A DNA stretch of 64,000 bases from Allobosea sp. ASV33 (GCF_016428755.1 NZ_JAELTI010000011.1:19407-83406); one strand, 5' to 3'; shown: positions 1-8,789, counted from the stretch's first letter. Program-made: numbers and translations. The notes: generated by a model not told the origin, from the sequence alone.

Positions 1-10
1 GTCTAGCTGC

Positions 11-1096
11 TCATGCCTGCTGCATCAGCGCATCGCGCAGGCGCAGCAGCTCCTCGCAGACCGCTTCCAGCTCCCGGACCGCGAAGCCGTCGCGCAGAGC
101 GGGAACATGCTCGCCGAGCCGAGCGCCCAGAATGCCGGTGAAACCGGCCTGGCCCTCGGCTGAAACGACAAGCCCGTTCTGTGCCTCGAAGGAGGCATTC
201 CAGGCGACCGCCTCGCTTTGTGCCAATCCGACCGGCAGGTCCAGCATGAGAGTTCCGTCCGTCGTCAGCCGGACTGGGTAGCCGCCGGGCAGGCCGTTCG
301 GCCCCGGCACATGGCCATACCAGTCACGGCCGGCGGCCATGGCGAGCAGCATGGGGACGCCGCTCGCTCCCGAGATCTCGATCACAGGCTCGGGCGTGAG
401 CTGGATATCGGCGAAACGCGCATAGACATCCGCGATCTCGGCGCCGTCGAGCCAGACCCGCGGCGCCCGCCCGCCCCGCTCCTCCGGCCGGCGGCGCCAG
501 GCTGCGAGATTCTGATAATGGGCGAGGACCTTGACCTCGGCGCCCGGAGGCGTGGCGGCCGAGCCCGCGAAGACGTTGGACAGGATCGCGACATTGCCCA
601 TGCCGCAGGCGACGTCATGGCCCATCGCCTTGATCATGCCGTTGACCACGTCCGGAAAGCCGCAATTGATCAGCGTCACCGGTTGACCGGCGCGCGTGAT
701 CGCCGCCGCGACGCGCGAGGAGAGCAGCGCCTGGAAAACCGCCGTGGCGCTCAGGCCGCCTTCGGCGACGAGCTGGGTCCAGGCATTGCCGCTCTGGGCG
801 ATGACCTGCGAGGTCTGGATCGAGGCCGCCTGCACGACGATGCGCGGGCTGGTCGCGGCGAGCATCTCGTCCGATGCGTTCGGGGCGAGCAGATCGACCG
901 CATGGGTGGTGAAGCGCGCCTTCCTGCCGAACAGCGCCGCACGGGCATTGGCCGCGGTACGCAGCCAGTTCAGCCGCTCGCGGTTGCGCCCGGCGATGAC
1001 GACCGCGACCGGCTCCTCCGCCGTCGCGGCGATGTCGAAGACGATGCGCGCGGCAAAGCCGCCTGTTCCGGAAACCAGGATATCGCAGCCGGCCAT
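11..1096 (-). CDS. Saccharopine-dehydrogenase-like NAD(P)-binding oxidoreductase
   Basis: The 361-residue product opens with a Rossmann dinucleotide-binding motif, GTGGFAA at residues 10-16, followed by a second strand ending in AGRNRERL. This layout is that of saccharopine dehydrogenase-like and related NAD(P)-dependent oxidoreductases. No signal peptide or membrane segment is visible, so it should be cytosolic. It is the last gene of a leftward operon: its ATG lies one base past the stop of the CoA ligase gene. The substrate cannot be read from the sequence. Its company (importer, CoA ligase, hydratase) suggests reduction or oxidation of an imino/keto intermediate derived from the imported compound, which is inference. 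Confidence 0.7.
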   Translation of the reverse strand: MAGCDILVSGTGGFAARIVFDIAATAEEPVAVVIAGRNRERLNWLRTAANARAALFGRKARFTTHAVDLLAPNASDEMLAATSPRIVVQAASIQTSQVIAQSGNAWTQLVAEGGLSATAVFQALLSSRVAAAITRAGQPVTLINCGFPDVVNGMIKAMGHDVACGMGNVAILSNVFAGSAATPPGAEVKVLAHYQNLAAWRRRPEERGGRAPRVWLDGAEIADVYARFADIQLTPEPVIEISGASGVPMLLAMAAGRDWYGHVPGPNGLPGGYPVRLTTDGTLMLDLPVGLAQSEAVAWNASFEAQNGLVVSAEGQAGFTGILGARLGEHVPALRDGFAVRELEAVCEELLRLRDALMQQA

Positions 1097-1097
1097 G

Positions 1098-2633
1098 TCA
1101 GCGCCCCATCGCCATCGCCGCGCGATCCCAGCAATCGTCGAGCCGGGGCGAGAGCTTGTGCTTCATGATGCGCTGGCTCGCCGTGCGTTCGAACTCATCG
1201 ACGACGGCGATGTAGCGCGGGTTCTGGTAGGGCGCGAGGCGCTGGCCGAGCCAGCCGGACAAGGCCTGCGGGTCGATGACGGCGCCGTCGCGCGGCTTGA
1301 CGAAGAGCTTGATGTCCTGCTCGCCGACATCGGCCGCGACGCCGATCATGGCGCAATCTTCGATCGCCTCATGCTCGGCCGCGACATGCTCGACCTCCCA
1401 GGCGGAGACGTTCTCGCCGCGGCAGCGCACGCTGTCGGTCATGCGGCCGTGAAAGTAGAGATTGCCGTCGGCGTCGAACGAGCCGAGATCGCCGGTGTGG
1501 AAGCCGTCCGGGCGCAGCGCCTTCGCCGTCGCCTCGGGATTGTCGAGATAGCCGGGGAAGATCGCGCCGGGGATGCTGGTCTCGATGACGATCTCGCCGC
1601 GGGCGCCCGTGGCCACCGCCCTGCCCTCACTATCCCTCAGCTTCACCGTGAACCACGGCATCGGCGTCCCAACCGAGCCGACGACGCCGGTCACGTTGCA
1701 GGTCGTCAGGCTGGACGCTTCCGTCATGCCGTAGCATTCGCGGATATCGATGCCGAAGCGGTCTCGGAACGCCGGCCAGATGTCGGCCGGGCAACCGCCC
1801 CCCCAGGCGATGCGCACGCCGTGCTCGCGGTCGCGCGACGACGGCGGCTGCTTCAGCAATATCTGCAGGATGCCGCCGAGATAATGGATATGGCTCGCGC
1901 CCTCCGCCCGGACCTGGTCCCAGAAGCGGCTGGCGCTGAAGCGCTCGACCATGGCGAGCGTGATGCCGCGCAGCATCGGCAGGGGTAGAAGCTGGGCGCC
2001 GCCGATATGGTAGAGCGGCTCCCAGACGAAGAAGACGTCATCCGGTTTGGCGTCCGAGAGCAGCGCGACGCTTTCGGCCGCCAGCCGCAGCATGCGGTGC
2101 GAGACGATCACGCCCTTCGGCCGCCCGGTCGTGCCGGAGGTGTACATGATCGCGAAGGCGGCATCTGGCGACGGAGCCGGTTCTGAAAAGAGCTCCCTGC
2201 CTGACAGGATCGCGTCGAGCTCTCCGCCCGGCGCATGGGCTAGCAGCGGCAGCTCCGCCCCCTGTCCCATCGCCTCGGCGATCTGCGGCGCAAGCTCCGC
2301 ATCGGCCACGACGAGGCGCGGCTGCGAATGGGTGAGCAGGTAGCGCAGCCCCTCGCCGCGCTGCTGCGCGTTGACCGGCACCCAGGCGACACCCGCCCGA
2401 GCGAGCCCGAAGACTACCGCGATGGTCGCGATCGAATTGCGCATCATCACGGCGACCCGGTCGCCGGCGACGATGCCGCGTGTCCTCAGATGCGCCGCGA
2501 AAGCGGCCGAACGCCGCTCGATCTCGGCATAGGTCACGGGCTCGCCGCAGAAGCGCGCATAGACGCGCTCCGGTTCGCTCGCAGCGCATGTTGTCAGAAG
2601 GCTCACGAAGCCAGCGTCGTCGAAGGAGGTCAT
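1098..2633 (-). CDS. AMP-dependent acyl-CoA ligase, CaiC-like
   Basis: This 511-residue adenylate-forming enzyme should activate a carboxylic acid with ATP and load it on CoA. Seen motifs are the P-loop YTSGTTGRPKG (164-174), YGMTEA (301-306), TGD (380-382) and RCRGENVS (403-410). Stretches such as FWDQVRAEGAS and KQPPSSRDREH resemble crotonobetaine/carnitine-CoA ligase CaiC of E. coli as I remember it. Unusually, the C-terminal A10 motif reads TASQRIMKHKL (484-494): the usual Gly-Lys is Gln487-Arg488, so the canonical adenylation lysine is absent. The gene lies 10 bases after the permease gene and one base before the oxidoreductase gene, so all are probably one transcript. The true acid substrate is unknown. 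Confidence 0.85.
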   Translation of the reverse strand: MTSFDDAGFVSLLTTCAASEPERVYARFCGEPVTYAEIERRSAAFAAHLRTRGIVAGDRVAVMMRNSIATIAVVFGLARAGVAWVPVNAQQRGEGLRYLLTHSQPRLVVADAELAPQIAEAMGQGAELPLLAHAPGGELDAILSGRELFSEPAPSPDAAFAIMYTSGTTGRPKGVIVSHRMLRLAAESVALLSDAKPDDVFFVWEPLYHIGGAQLLPLPMLRGITLAMVERFSASRFWDQVRAEGASHIHYLGGILQILLKQPPSSRDREHGVRIAWGGGCPADIWPAFRDRFGIDIRECYGMTEASSLTTCNVTGVVGSVGTPMPWFTVKLRDSEGRAVATGARGEIVIETSIPGAIFPGYLDNPEATAKALRPDGFHTGDLGSFDADGNLYFHGRMTDSVRCRGENVSAWEVEHVAAEHEAIEDCAMIGVAADVGEQDIKLFVKPRDGAVIDPQALSGWLGQRLAPYQNPRYIAVVDEFERTASQRIMKHKLSPRLDDCWDRAAMAMGR

Positions 2634-2643
2634 CGTCGTCGGT

Positions 2644-4407
2644 TCAGTCGAGTCGGGAAGAGGAGCGGAAACGTTCCGCGACGAGCAGCATCGCCGTCAC
2701 CACGATGAAGACGACGACCGAGACCGCCGCGAGCGTCGGGTTGAGCTGCAGGATCATGTCGTCCCACATCTGCTTCGGGAGCGTCGTCTTGATGCCGCCC
2801 GAGACGAAGATCGCAATGGTCAGCTCGTCGAAGGAGGTGATGAAGGCGAAGAGGAAGGCGGCGACGAGGCCGCCCTTGACGAGCGGGATGGTGACGCCTG
2901 TCAGCGTCCGCACCCGGTTGGCGCCGAGCGTCGCCGCCGCCTGGTCGAGGCGCTGGTCGTAGGTCTTCAGCACGGCGGCGATGGTGACCAGCGTGAACGG
3001 GATCGCCAGCACGGTATGGCCGATGACGAGGCCGAGATCGGTCGCGATCAGGCCGAGCCGGGCGAAGAGATAGAACAGCCCGACCGCGATGACGATGCGC
3101 GGTACGATCATCGGCGCGAGGAAGAAGGCGAAGATCAGACCGGCCCAGCGGGTGCGGCTGTTCGCCAGCGCCAGCGCCGCGAAGCCGCCGATCGCCGTCG
3201 CCGCAAAGGCGGTGACGAAGGCGACCGCGAAGGAGCGGATCGTCGCCTGGATCCAGAGCGGCGATTCGAAATAGGTGCGGAACCAGCTCAGCCCGTAGCC
3301 CGGCGGCGGGAACTCCAGGAATTGCGAGGAGGTGAAGGCGAGCGGGATGACGAGCAGCGTCGGCAGCACCAGGAAAGCGATGACGAGCCAGCAGAAGCCG
3401 GGCAGCAGCAGCGCGCAGAGGCGCTTGCCGAGCAGGGCCTGGGCGACCGCACCCAGCCGCGCGGCCAGCGCCGCGACGGCGGAAAGGATCGCCAGCCCGA
3501 GATCGCGGATCCGGCCGGTGCCGACCTGGGCCGAGCCCCCGGCGATGGTCGACAGCCCGAACAGGCGATCATAGATCACGCAGGAAACCAGCGCCGCCAA
3601 CAGCATCATCGCGGAGAGCGCGCCGGCAAAGGACCAGTTCAGCAGCTCCTGCACCTGCGTGATGATGAGCTGCGCCAGCATGGTCTCCTGCCGCCCGCCG
3701 AGGAAGGCCGGCACGATGAAGAAGCCGAGCGAGGAGATGAAGACGAGCAGCCCCGCCGCCGCGACGCCGGGCAGCGAGAGCTTGAAATAGACCAGCCAGA
3801 AGGCGCGCGCCGGCGCTGCGCCCAGCGTCTGCGCCGCCTGGACGAGCCGTCGGTCGATGCCGGTCATCACCGGCAGCATGGTCATCACCGCCAGCGGCAC
3901 CATCGCATGGACCATGCCGACCATGACGCCGAACTGGTTGTTGATCAACGAGAGCGGCTGGTCGACGACATGCGCGCCGGTCAGCAGGGAATTGATCACG
4001 CCGCTGCGGCCGAGGATCAGCATCCAGGCGAAGGTCTTGACGAGATAGCTCGTCCAGAACGGCACCATGACGAAGAGCAGCATCCGGCCGCGGAACAGAT
4101 CCGGTAGGCGCGCCAGCCAATAGGCCAGCGGGTAGCCGACCAGCAGCGACCAGAACGCCGTCCAGCCGGCGATGCGGAAGGTGATGCCGAGCACGCGCAG
4201 ATAGACGTCGGTCGCGGCGATGCGCTGGTAGGAACTCGCCGAGAAGGCCCCGTTATCCGGATCGACGACGCTCAGGCCCAGGAGCTGCGCCACCGGCCAA
4301 ACGAAGAAGACCGCAAGGAAGATCAGGCCGGGCACCGCCAGCCACAGCGCGTTGGGGCGCAACCTGTTCGTGCGCGCCGGCGCACGGCCGATGCTGACGG
4401 CGCTCAT
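2644..4407 (-). CDS. ABC transporter permease, two permease domains fused
   Basis: The 587-residue inner-membrane protein contains two complete MetI-like permease halves in one chain, which in most polyamine-type systems are two proteins (PotB and PotC). Each half ends in an EAA-type loop for contact with the ATPase: QAAQTLGAAPARAF in the first and DQAAATLGANRVRT in the second. The start is the ATG at 4407, which overlaps the stop of the ATPase gene by four bases (ATGA); an in-frame extension upstream lies wholly inside the ATPase gene and is not used. With the neighbouring ATPase and binding protein it forms a full importer, probably for a polyamine, opine or related amine; the substrate is inferred only from family. 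Confidence 0.88.
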   Translation of the reverse strand: MSAVSIGRAPARTNRLRPNALWLAVPGLIFLAVFFVWPVAQLLGLSVVDPDNGAFSASSYQRIAATDVYLRVLGITFRIAGWTAFWSLLVGYPLAYWLARLPDLFRGRMLLFVMVPFWTSYLVKTFAWMLILGRSGVINSLLTGAHVVDQPLSLINNQFGVMVGMVHAMVPLAVMTMLPVMTGIDRRLVQAAQTLGAAPARAFWLVYFKLSLPGVAAAGLLVFISSLGFFIVPAFLGGRQETMLAQLIITQVQELLNWSFAGALSAMMLLAALVSCVIYDRLFGLSTIAGGSAQVGTGRIRDLGLAILSAVAALAARLGAVAQALLGKRLCALLLPGFCWLVIAFLVLPTLLVIPLAFTSSQFLEFPPPGYGLSWFRTYFESPLWIQATIRSFAVAFVTAFAATAIGGFAALALANSRTRWAGLIFAFFLAPMIVPRIVIAVGLFYLFARLGLIATDLGLVIGHTVLAIPFTLVTIAAVLKTYDQRLDQAAATLGANRVRTLTGVTIPLVKGGLVAAFLFAFITSFDELTIAIFVSGGIKTTLPKQMWDDMILQLNPTLAAVSVVVFIVVTAMLLVAERFRSSSRLD

Positions 4408-5498
4408 GCGACCAGCACCGCCTTGTCGCGCGGCCAGCCGGCGACGATGGCCTCGTCGATGGCGGGCACGGCGTCGTCGGGGCCAAGGCGCAGCACGAGC
4501 TGGCCGCCATCGGCAAGCACGGCGATGACCCGGGTCTCGGAGCCGGCATAGACGATCTCGCTGACGCGCCCGTTGACGGCGTTGCCCTCCTGCGCGCCGA
4601 GGCGCAGGTTCTCGGGCCGGATCACCAGCGCGGCATCCCGGCTTTCGCAATGCGATCCGTACGGCAGGGCGAAGCGGCCATGCGCGGTCTCGAGCGAGCC
4701 GTTGCCGTCCCAGTGACCGCGGAAGATGTTGGAGATGCCGATGAAATCGGCGGCGAAGGCCGTGCGCGGGCGCTCATAGATCTCCCGCGGCGTGCCGAGC
4801 TGCTCGATCTTCGCGTGGTTCATCAGGCAGATGCGGTCGGACATCGCGAGCGCCTCCTCCTGGTCATGCGTCACGTAGACGATCGTGGCGCCGCTCTCGC
4901 GATGCAGCCGCTTGATCTCGATCTGCATGTGCTCGCGCAGCTTCTTGTCGAGGGCACCAAGCGGCTCGTCCATCAGGATGATCGAGGGCTGGTAGACGAA
5001 GCAGCGCGCCAGCGCGACGCGCTGCTGCTGGCCACCGGACAACTCGCGCGGGAAGCGCCCGGCGAGATGCCCGAGATGGACCATGTCCAGGGTCTGCGCG
5101 ACACGCTTGGCGATCTCGGCGCCCGGGCGGCCGCGCATCTTGAGCGGAAAGGCGATGTTCTCCGCCACCGTGAGATGGGGAAACAGCGCATAGTGCTGGA
5201 AGACGAGACCGATATCGCGCTGATGCACCGGCATGGCCGATTGGTCCCGGCCATCGATGACCACCCTGCCCTCGCTGGCCTCGACCAGGCCGCAGATGAG
5301 CTGGAGCAGCGTGGTCTTGCCGGAGCCCGAGGGCCCCAGCAAGGTGAGGAACTCGCCTTCGGCGACGGTGAGCGAGCTCGGCTCGAGCGCCGTGGTCGCA
5401 CCATAGCGCTTGCAAAGTCCTTCGATGACGAGCTTGCCCTCGACGGCAAGCTTCGCCGGTTTCGGTTCGGTCACGATCATGCCGGCACGCGTCGCCAT
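4404..5498 (-). CDS. ABC transporter ATP-binding protein, PotA-like
   Basis: A 364-residue ATPase of the spermidine/putrescine-opine-iron(III) class. Walker A is GPSGSGKT (55-62), the signature is LSGGQQQRVALARC, and Walker B is ILMDEPLGALD followed by the H-loop YVTHDQEEA. The C-terminal hundred residues form a TOBE-like domain typical of PotA/AfuC. It energises the fused permease, whose ATG overlaps this gene's stop. It starts four bases after the binding-protein gene, so the three transporter genes are translationally close. The N-terminus has two possible methionines (1 and 7); I keep the first. Confidence 0.92.
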   Translation of the reverse strand: MATRAGMIVTEPKPAKLAVEGKLVIEGLCKRYGATTALEPSSLTVAEGEFLTLLGPSGSGKTTLLQLICGLVEASEGRVVIDGRDQSAMPVHQRDIGLVFQHYALFPHLTVAENIAFPLKMRGRPGAEIAKRVAQTLDMVHLGHLAGRFPRELSGGQQQRVALARCFVYQPSIILMDEPLGALDKKLREHMQIEIKRLHRESGATIVYVTHDQEEALAMSDRICLMNHAKIEQLGTPREIYERPRTAFAADFIGISNIFRGHWDGNGSLETAHGRFALPYGSHCESRDAALVIRPENLRLGAQEGNAVNGRVSEIVYAGSETRVIAVLADGGQLVLRLGPDDAVPAIDEAIVAGWPRDKAVLVA

Positions 5499-5502
5499 CG
5501 GC

Positions 5503-6570
5503 TCAGGTCAGCAGCCAGGCGTTGAAGCGCTCGGTGACCTTGGCGCGGTTGGCGCTCCACCAGTCTTCGTTGGCGATCGCCATCTGCTTCAGGTTCTCCG
5601 GTGAGGTCGGCAGCAGCTTGGCTCGCTCGGCGGGGATCGTCTGATAGGCGTCGAGATTGGTCGGGCCATAGGCGAGTGCCTCGGTAAAGACGGCCTGGGC
5701 CTTCGGATCCGAGCAGAAGCGGATGAACTGGCGGGCGACATCGGCCTTCGGACCGCCCTTCGGCAGGCCCCAGCCCTCGATCGAATAGAGGCCCTGGTTC
5801 CAGATGATCTTGGCCGGAGCGCCGCCGTCGATCGCCGCCTGCAGGCGGGCGTTCCAGCCTGTGGTCATGTCGACTTCGCCGCTCTGCAGGAGCTGCGTCG
5901 ACTGGGCGCCGCCGGTCCACCAGACCGCGATATGCGGCTTGATCTTGTCGAGCACCTTGAAGGCGCGGTCGATGTCGAGCGGGTAGAGCTTGTCGAGCGG
6001 CACGCCGTCGGCGAGCAGGGCCTGCTCGAGGCTGTCGATCGGGTTCTTGCGCATCGAGCGACGGCCCGGGAACTTCTCGACATTGAAGAAGTCGGTCCAG
6101 CTCGCGGGCGCGTTCTTCACCTTGTCGGTCCGGTAGGCGAAGATCGTCGAATAGACGTCGGTGCCCATGAACTCGGGCGAGATCGCCTGCGGCATCAGCT
6201 TCGGCACATCGGCATGGGCGAAGCCGATCGGGTCGAGCAGGCCCTGCGCCTTGAGGATGTCGCGGGCCGACAAGGTCAGCGTGCAGACGTCCCAGGTATA
6301 GGACTTGGTCTCGACCATCGCCTTGAACTGCGCGGTCGGCTCGGCCTCGCGGGCGACATTGACGACCTTGTTGCCGGTCGCCTTCTCGAAGGGATCGTAA
6401 AAGGCCTTGCGGAAGGCCGGTCCGAAGGGGCCGCCGGGATCGGCGACCGTGATCTGGGTCGCGGCGCGCGCCGTGCCCGTCAGGTAGGGCGCGGCAACCG
6501 CGCCGGCAGCGACGCCGCCCGCGAGTTGCAGCAGGCTGCGCCGGGTCGGCTTCGTGGTCAGGTTCGTCAT
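5503..6570 (-). CDS. ABC transporter periplasmic substrate-binding protein
   Basis: The 355-residue product is a PotD-type extracellular binding protein. The N-terminus carries a twin-arginine signal, TRRSLLQLAGG, followed by a small-residue stretch ending near TARA, so it is probably exported folded by Tat. The start at 6570 is set by a strong upstream GGGGAGAA ribosome-binding site and by the signal peptide; a longer in-frame extension lacks both. It would capture the imported compound and deliver it to the fused permease. It follows the hydratase gene after 94 bases that contain a 24-nt palindrome. Family members bind polyamines, opines, thiamine or metal chelates, so the ligand is open. 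Confidence 0.88.
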   Translation of the reverse strand: MTNLTTKPTRRSLLQLAGGVAAGAVAAPYLTGTARAATQITVADPGGPFGPAFRKAFYDPFEKATGNKVVNVAREAEPTAQFKAMVETKSYTWDVCTLTLSARDILKAQGLLDPIGFAHADVPKLMPQAISPEFMGTDVYSTIFAYRTDKVKNAPASWTDFFNVEKFPGRRSMRKNPIDSLEQALLADGVPLDKLYPLDIDRAFKVLDKIKPHIAVWWTGGAQSTQLLQSGEVDMTTGWNARLQAAIDGGAPAKIIWNQGLYSIEGWGLPKGGPKADVARQFIRFCSDPKAQAVFTEALAYGPTNLDAYQTIPAERAKLLPTSPENLKQMAIANEDWWSANRAKVTERFNAWLLT

Positions 6571-6629
6571 CGTCTTCTCCCCTTTCAAGCGGTTTTCCGC
6601 ATTTCCCCATGGGTGATCGGATCGTCGGC

Positions 6630-6653
6630 GCCCAGCACCCATGGGCGCTGGGC
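6630..6653. other. 24-nt palindrome between hydratase and binding-protein genes
   Basis: The 24 bases from GCCCAGCA to CGCTGGGC are symmetrical at 22 of 24 positions and lie 11 bases after the end of the hydratase gene. There is no U-run on the operon strand, so a full terminator is unlikely. An mRNA-stabilising or attenuating stem between the first gene and the highly expressed binding-protein gene is more likely, which is inference. Confidence 0.5.
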
Positions 6654-6664
6654 TTTCTTAGACG

Positions 6665-7438
6665 TCAGGCGCTCTTGCGCGCGGCGCGCTTGGCGAGGAA
6701 CGCCTCCATCATGCGAGCCGGCTCGCCGGTGGCGTAGGCCTCGCGCTGGTTGCGGATGCCGGCGACCAGGCATTCGCGGAAGCTCTCCTCGGTCACCTCG
6801 CGGAAGCGGGCCTTGTTCAGCCTCATGGCGACCGGCGGCTTCTCCGCCAGGTCCTGGGCCAGGGCGAGCGCGGCCTCCATGACCTTCTCCTTCGGCACGA
6901 TCCGGTTGATCAGGCCGATGCGGAAGCACTCGTCGGCATCCATCATCCGCCCCGTCAACGTGAGGTCGATCGTCCGCGCGATGCCGAGCATCTCCTTCAT
7001 GATCCAGGGGCCGGTCACCGAGGCGATGCCGGAATTGATCTCCGGCTGGCCCATGGTGACGCCGTCATGGCCGATGCGCAGGTCGCAGAGCAGCGCGACC
7101 TGGAAGGCCGAACCCGCCGCGACGCCGTTCAGCGCCGCGATCAAAGGCTTCGAGAGCGAGCGCATGCGGTCGTAGAGGCGCTCCCACTCGCCCATCCACA
7201 ATTCCGCCCGGTCGGGATCGAAGGTCTTGGTCTCGTTGAGGTCCTGCCCTGCCCCGAAGGCGCGGTCGCCGGCGCCGGTCAGGATGATGGCGCGCACCGC
7301 CTCGTTGGCCTCCAGCTCGTCGAAGCAGGCGACCAGGCGCTCGCGCATCGGCGCGTTCCAGGCGTTGAGGATCTGCGGACGGTTGAGCGTGATGATGCCG
7401 ATCGCGCCACGCACCTCGATCAGAACAGAATCCGTCAT
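6665..7438 (-). CDS. Enoyl-CoA hydratase/isomerase family protein
   Basis: A 257-residue crotonase-fold protein, first gene of the leftward operon. The oxyanion-hole segment LNGVAAGSAF and the following CDLRIG and GQPEIN (first catalytic Glu position) are present. The position of the second catalytic Glu, in the AMEMVL stretch of mitochondrial hydratase, appears to be Asp (RTIDLTL), so activity may differ from a classical hydratase. The start at 7438 is preceded by GGAGAG; an 11-residue upstream extension would run into the promoter. It probably acts on the CoA thioester made by the CaiC-like ligase, as CaiD does with CaiC. A candidate IclR operator lies 20 bases upstream. Confidence 0.88.
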   Translation of the reverse strand: MTDSVLIEVRGAIGIITLNRPQILNAWNAPMRERLVACFDELEANEAVRAIILTGAGDRAFGAGQDLNETKTFDPDRAELWMGEWERLYDRMRSLSKPLIAALNGVAAGSAFQVALLCDLRIGHDGVTMGQPEINSGIASVTGPWIMKEMLGIARTIDLTLTGRMMDADECFRIGLINRIVPKEKVMEAALALAQDLAEKPPVAMRLNKARFREVTEESFRECLVAGIRNQREAYATGEPARMMEAFLAKRAARKSA

Positions 7439-7457
7439 ACCGCTCTCCGATTGGTTT

Positions 7458-7474
7458 TTATTACGATGCAATAA
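7458..7474 (-). promoter_or_regulatory. Candidate IclR operator, copy 1
   Basis: TTATTACGATGCAATAA (written on the plus strand) is an imperfect palindrome with perfect TTATT/AATAA ends. It lies in the 120-base divergent region between the hydratase operon and the iclR gene. It matches the sequence at 8444-8460 (read on the minus strand) at 14 of 17 positions. Binding by the adjacent IclR protein is inferred. Confidence 0.6.
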
Positions 7475-7558
7475 ACTCTATTGATTATTCTGCCCGAATG
7501 GCGCAGCTTGTCAAGGCAGCCGGGCGCGGCCATTGATCGAGCGAGGAGACAGACCGCG

Positions 7559-8383
7559 ATGACGATGTCCGAAACCCCACGGAACGGCCGCAAAAGCGCC
7601 GCGCTTGCCGCCGAGCAGCCGGGGCGCAAGGACGACGTGCTGATGGTCAATTCCGTGGAGAAGGCATTCCGGGTGCTGTCCGCCTTCGGGCGCCAGCATC
7701 AGACGCTCAGCCTCTCGCAAGTCGCATCCGAGACCGGCATGGACGTGAGCGCCGCGCAGCGCTTCACCCATACGCTCGCCAAGCTCGGCTATCTGCACAA
7801 GGACGCGCAGACCAAGCGCTTCGAACTGACCGCGAAGACGCTCGATCTCGGCTACCACTTCGTGCGCAGCAGCCGCCTGCTCGACCGGGCGATGCCCTAC
7901 CTGATGCATCTCAGCAAGGAGACGGAGGAGACGGTCAATCTCACCGTGCGGGAAGGCGCGGAGATCATCTTCGTCTCGCGCTTCCTGAGCCGCCACGTGC
8001 TGAATACCGACGTCATCATCGGCACGCGCATGCCGGCCTACGCCACCGCGCCGGGCATCGCCATGCTGTCGCGCCTGCCCGAAGACGAGGCGATGGCGAT
8101 CATCGACGCCTCCGACCTCAAGGCCCATACGCCCTCGACGACCTGGCAGCGCGAGGCGCTGCGCCAGAAGCTGCGCCAATCGGCGGCGCAGGGCTACGCC
8201 ACCGCCTTCGAGGAGGTCTATATCGGCGACGCCTCGATCGCGGCCGCCGTGGTCGACCATCACGGCCGGCCGGAGGCCGCCGTCAACATCGCGACCTCGA
8301 CCTCGCGCTACAGCCATGCCGAGGTGGTCCAGCGCTTCTCGTCCCTCGTCATCGCCGCAGCCCACGCCGTCTCGCGGGTCTGA
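7559..8383 (+). CDS. IclR-family transcriptional regulator
   Basis: A 274-residue DNA-binding regulator. Residues of about 28-90 form the winged helix-turn-helix (VNSVEKAFRVLSAF, then SLSQVASETGMD), and the rest is the IclR effector-binding domain, with the typical YATAPGIAML and SAAQGYATAFEE stretches. The start at 7559 has GAGGAG 12 bases upstream; an upstream in-frame extension of 26 residues has no such site. It sits between two divergent or tandem catabolic units and probably senses the imported compound or a metabolite. Two related 17-bp palindromes at 7458-7474 and 8444-8460 are its likely operators. No other regulator lies in the cluster. Confidence 0.93.
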   Translation: MTMSETPRNGRKSAALAAEQPGRKDDVLMVNSVEKAFRVLSAFGRQHQTLSLSQVASETGMDVSAAQRFTHTLAKLGYLHKDAQTKRFELTAKTLDLGYHFVRSSRLLDRAMPYLMHLSKETEETVNLTVREGAEIIFVSRFLSRHVLNTDVIIGTRMPAYATAPGIAMLSRLPEDEAMAIIDASDLKAHTPSTTWQREALRQKLRQSAAQGYATAFEEVYIGDASIAAAVVDHHGRPEAAVNIATSTSRYSHAEVVQRFSSLVIAAAHAVSRV

Positions 8384-8403
8384 TCGGCGCGCTTCTCGGG
8401 CGC

Positions 8404-8409
8404 TTGACA
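8404..8409 (+). promoter_or_regulatory. Possible -35 element of the amine-oxidase operon
   Basis: A perfect TTGACA hexamer is followed by an unusually A/T-rich stretch (8421-8460) before the first gene of the oxidase operon. No convincing TATAAT is seen at 16-18 bases, so only the -35 element is suggested. Confidence 0.4.
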
Positions 8410-8443
8410 AGCCGGCTTGCGATTTATCAATATTCAAAAAGAC

Positions 8444-8460
8444 TTATCGCATTGAAATAA
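8444..8460 (-). promoter_or_regulatory. Candidate IclR operator, copy 2
   Basis: Read on the minus strand it is TTATTTCAATGCGATAA, 14 of 17 identical to the copy at 7458-7474. It ends 14 bases before the ATG of the [2Fe-2S] subunit gene, a position suited to blocking transcription. The pairing of the two copies with the iclR gene between them is the evidence. Confidence 0.6.
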
Positions 8461-8474
8461 AACTCGAGATTGAC

Positions 8475-8789
8475 ATGGAGCCGCCGCGAGCCCAGTTCCG
8501 CCGTGTCGCCGCCCGGACCGGCCGGCCGGCGACGCTCCGTTTCGACGGCGCGACCATCCATGCGACAGCCGGCGACAGCGTGCTCGCGGCGCTGCTCGAA
8601 AGCGGTGTTCTGGTCCGCCGCCTCGAATTCGGCGGCGAGCCCCGTGCAGGCTTCTGCCTGATGGGCGCCTGCCAGGATTGCTGGGTCTGGAGCGCCGAAG
8701 GCGGCCGGATCAGGGCCTGCACGACCCCCGTCGCCGACGGGATGGAGCTCTTCGCCGAGCCGCAGCCGCAGGCTCCCGGCCATGGCTGA
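8475..8789 (+). CDS. [2Fe-2S]-binding subunit of an HcnA/OoxC-type amine dehydrogenase
   Basis: A 104-residue ferredoxin-like protein. Four cysteines in GFCLMGACQDCWV and RACTTP form the C-x4-C-x2-C...C pattern of the small subunit of hydrogen cyanide synthase, opine oxidase and D-hydroxyproline dehydrogenase. It should pass electrons between the two flavoprotein subunits encoded next. The start at 8475 is the ATG just after the candidate operator; longer in-frame versions would cover the end of iclR. Its last eight bases overlap the start of the next gene, which points to translational coupling. Confidence 0.85.
   Translation: MEPPRAQFRRVAARTGRPATLRFDGATIHATAGDSVLAALLESGVLVRRLEFGGEPRAGFCLMGACQDCWVWSAEGGRIRACTTPVADGMELFAEPQPQAPGHG

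Noticed and set aside
218..1168. Long open frame on the plus strand opposite the oxidoreductase gene
   Set aside because: Rich in Arg, Asp and Gly with no domain, and antisense to a gene with clear Rossmann motifs; typical shadow frame in high-G+C DNA.
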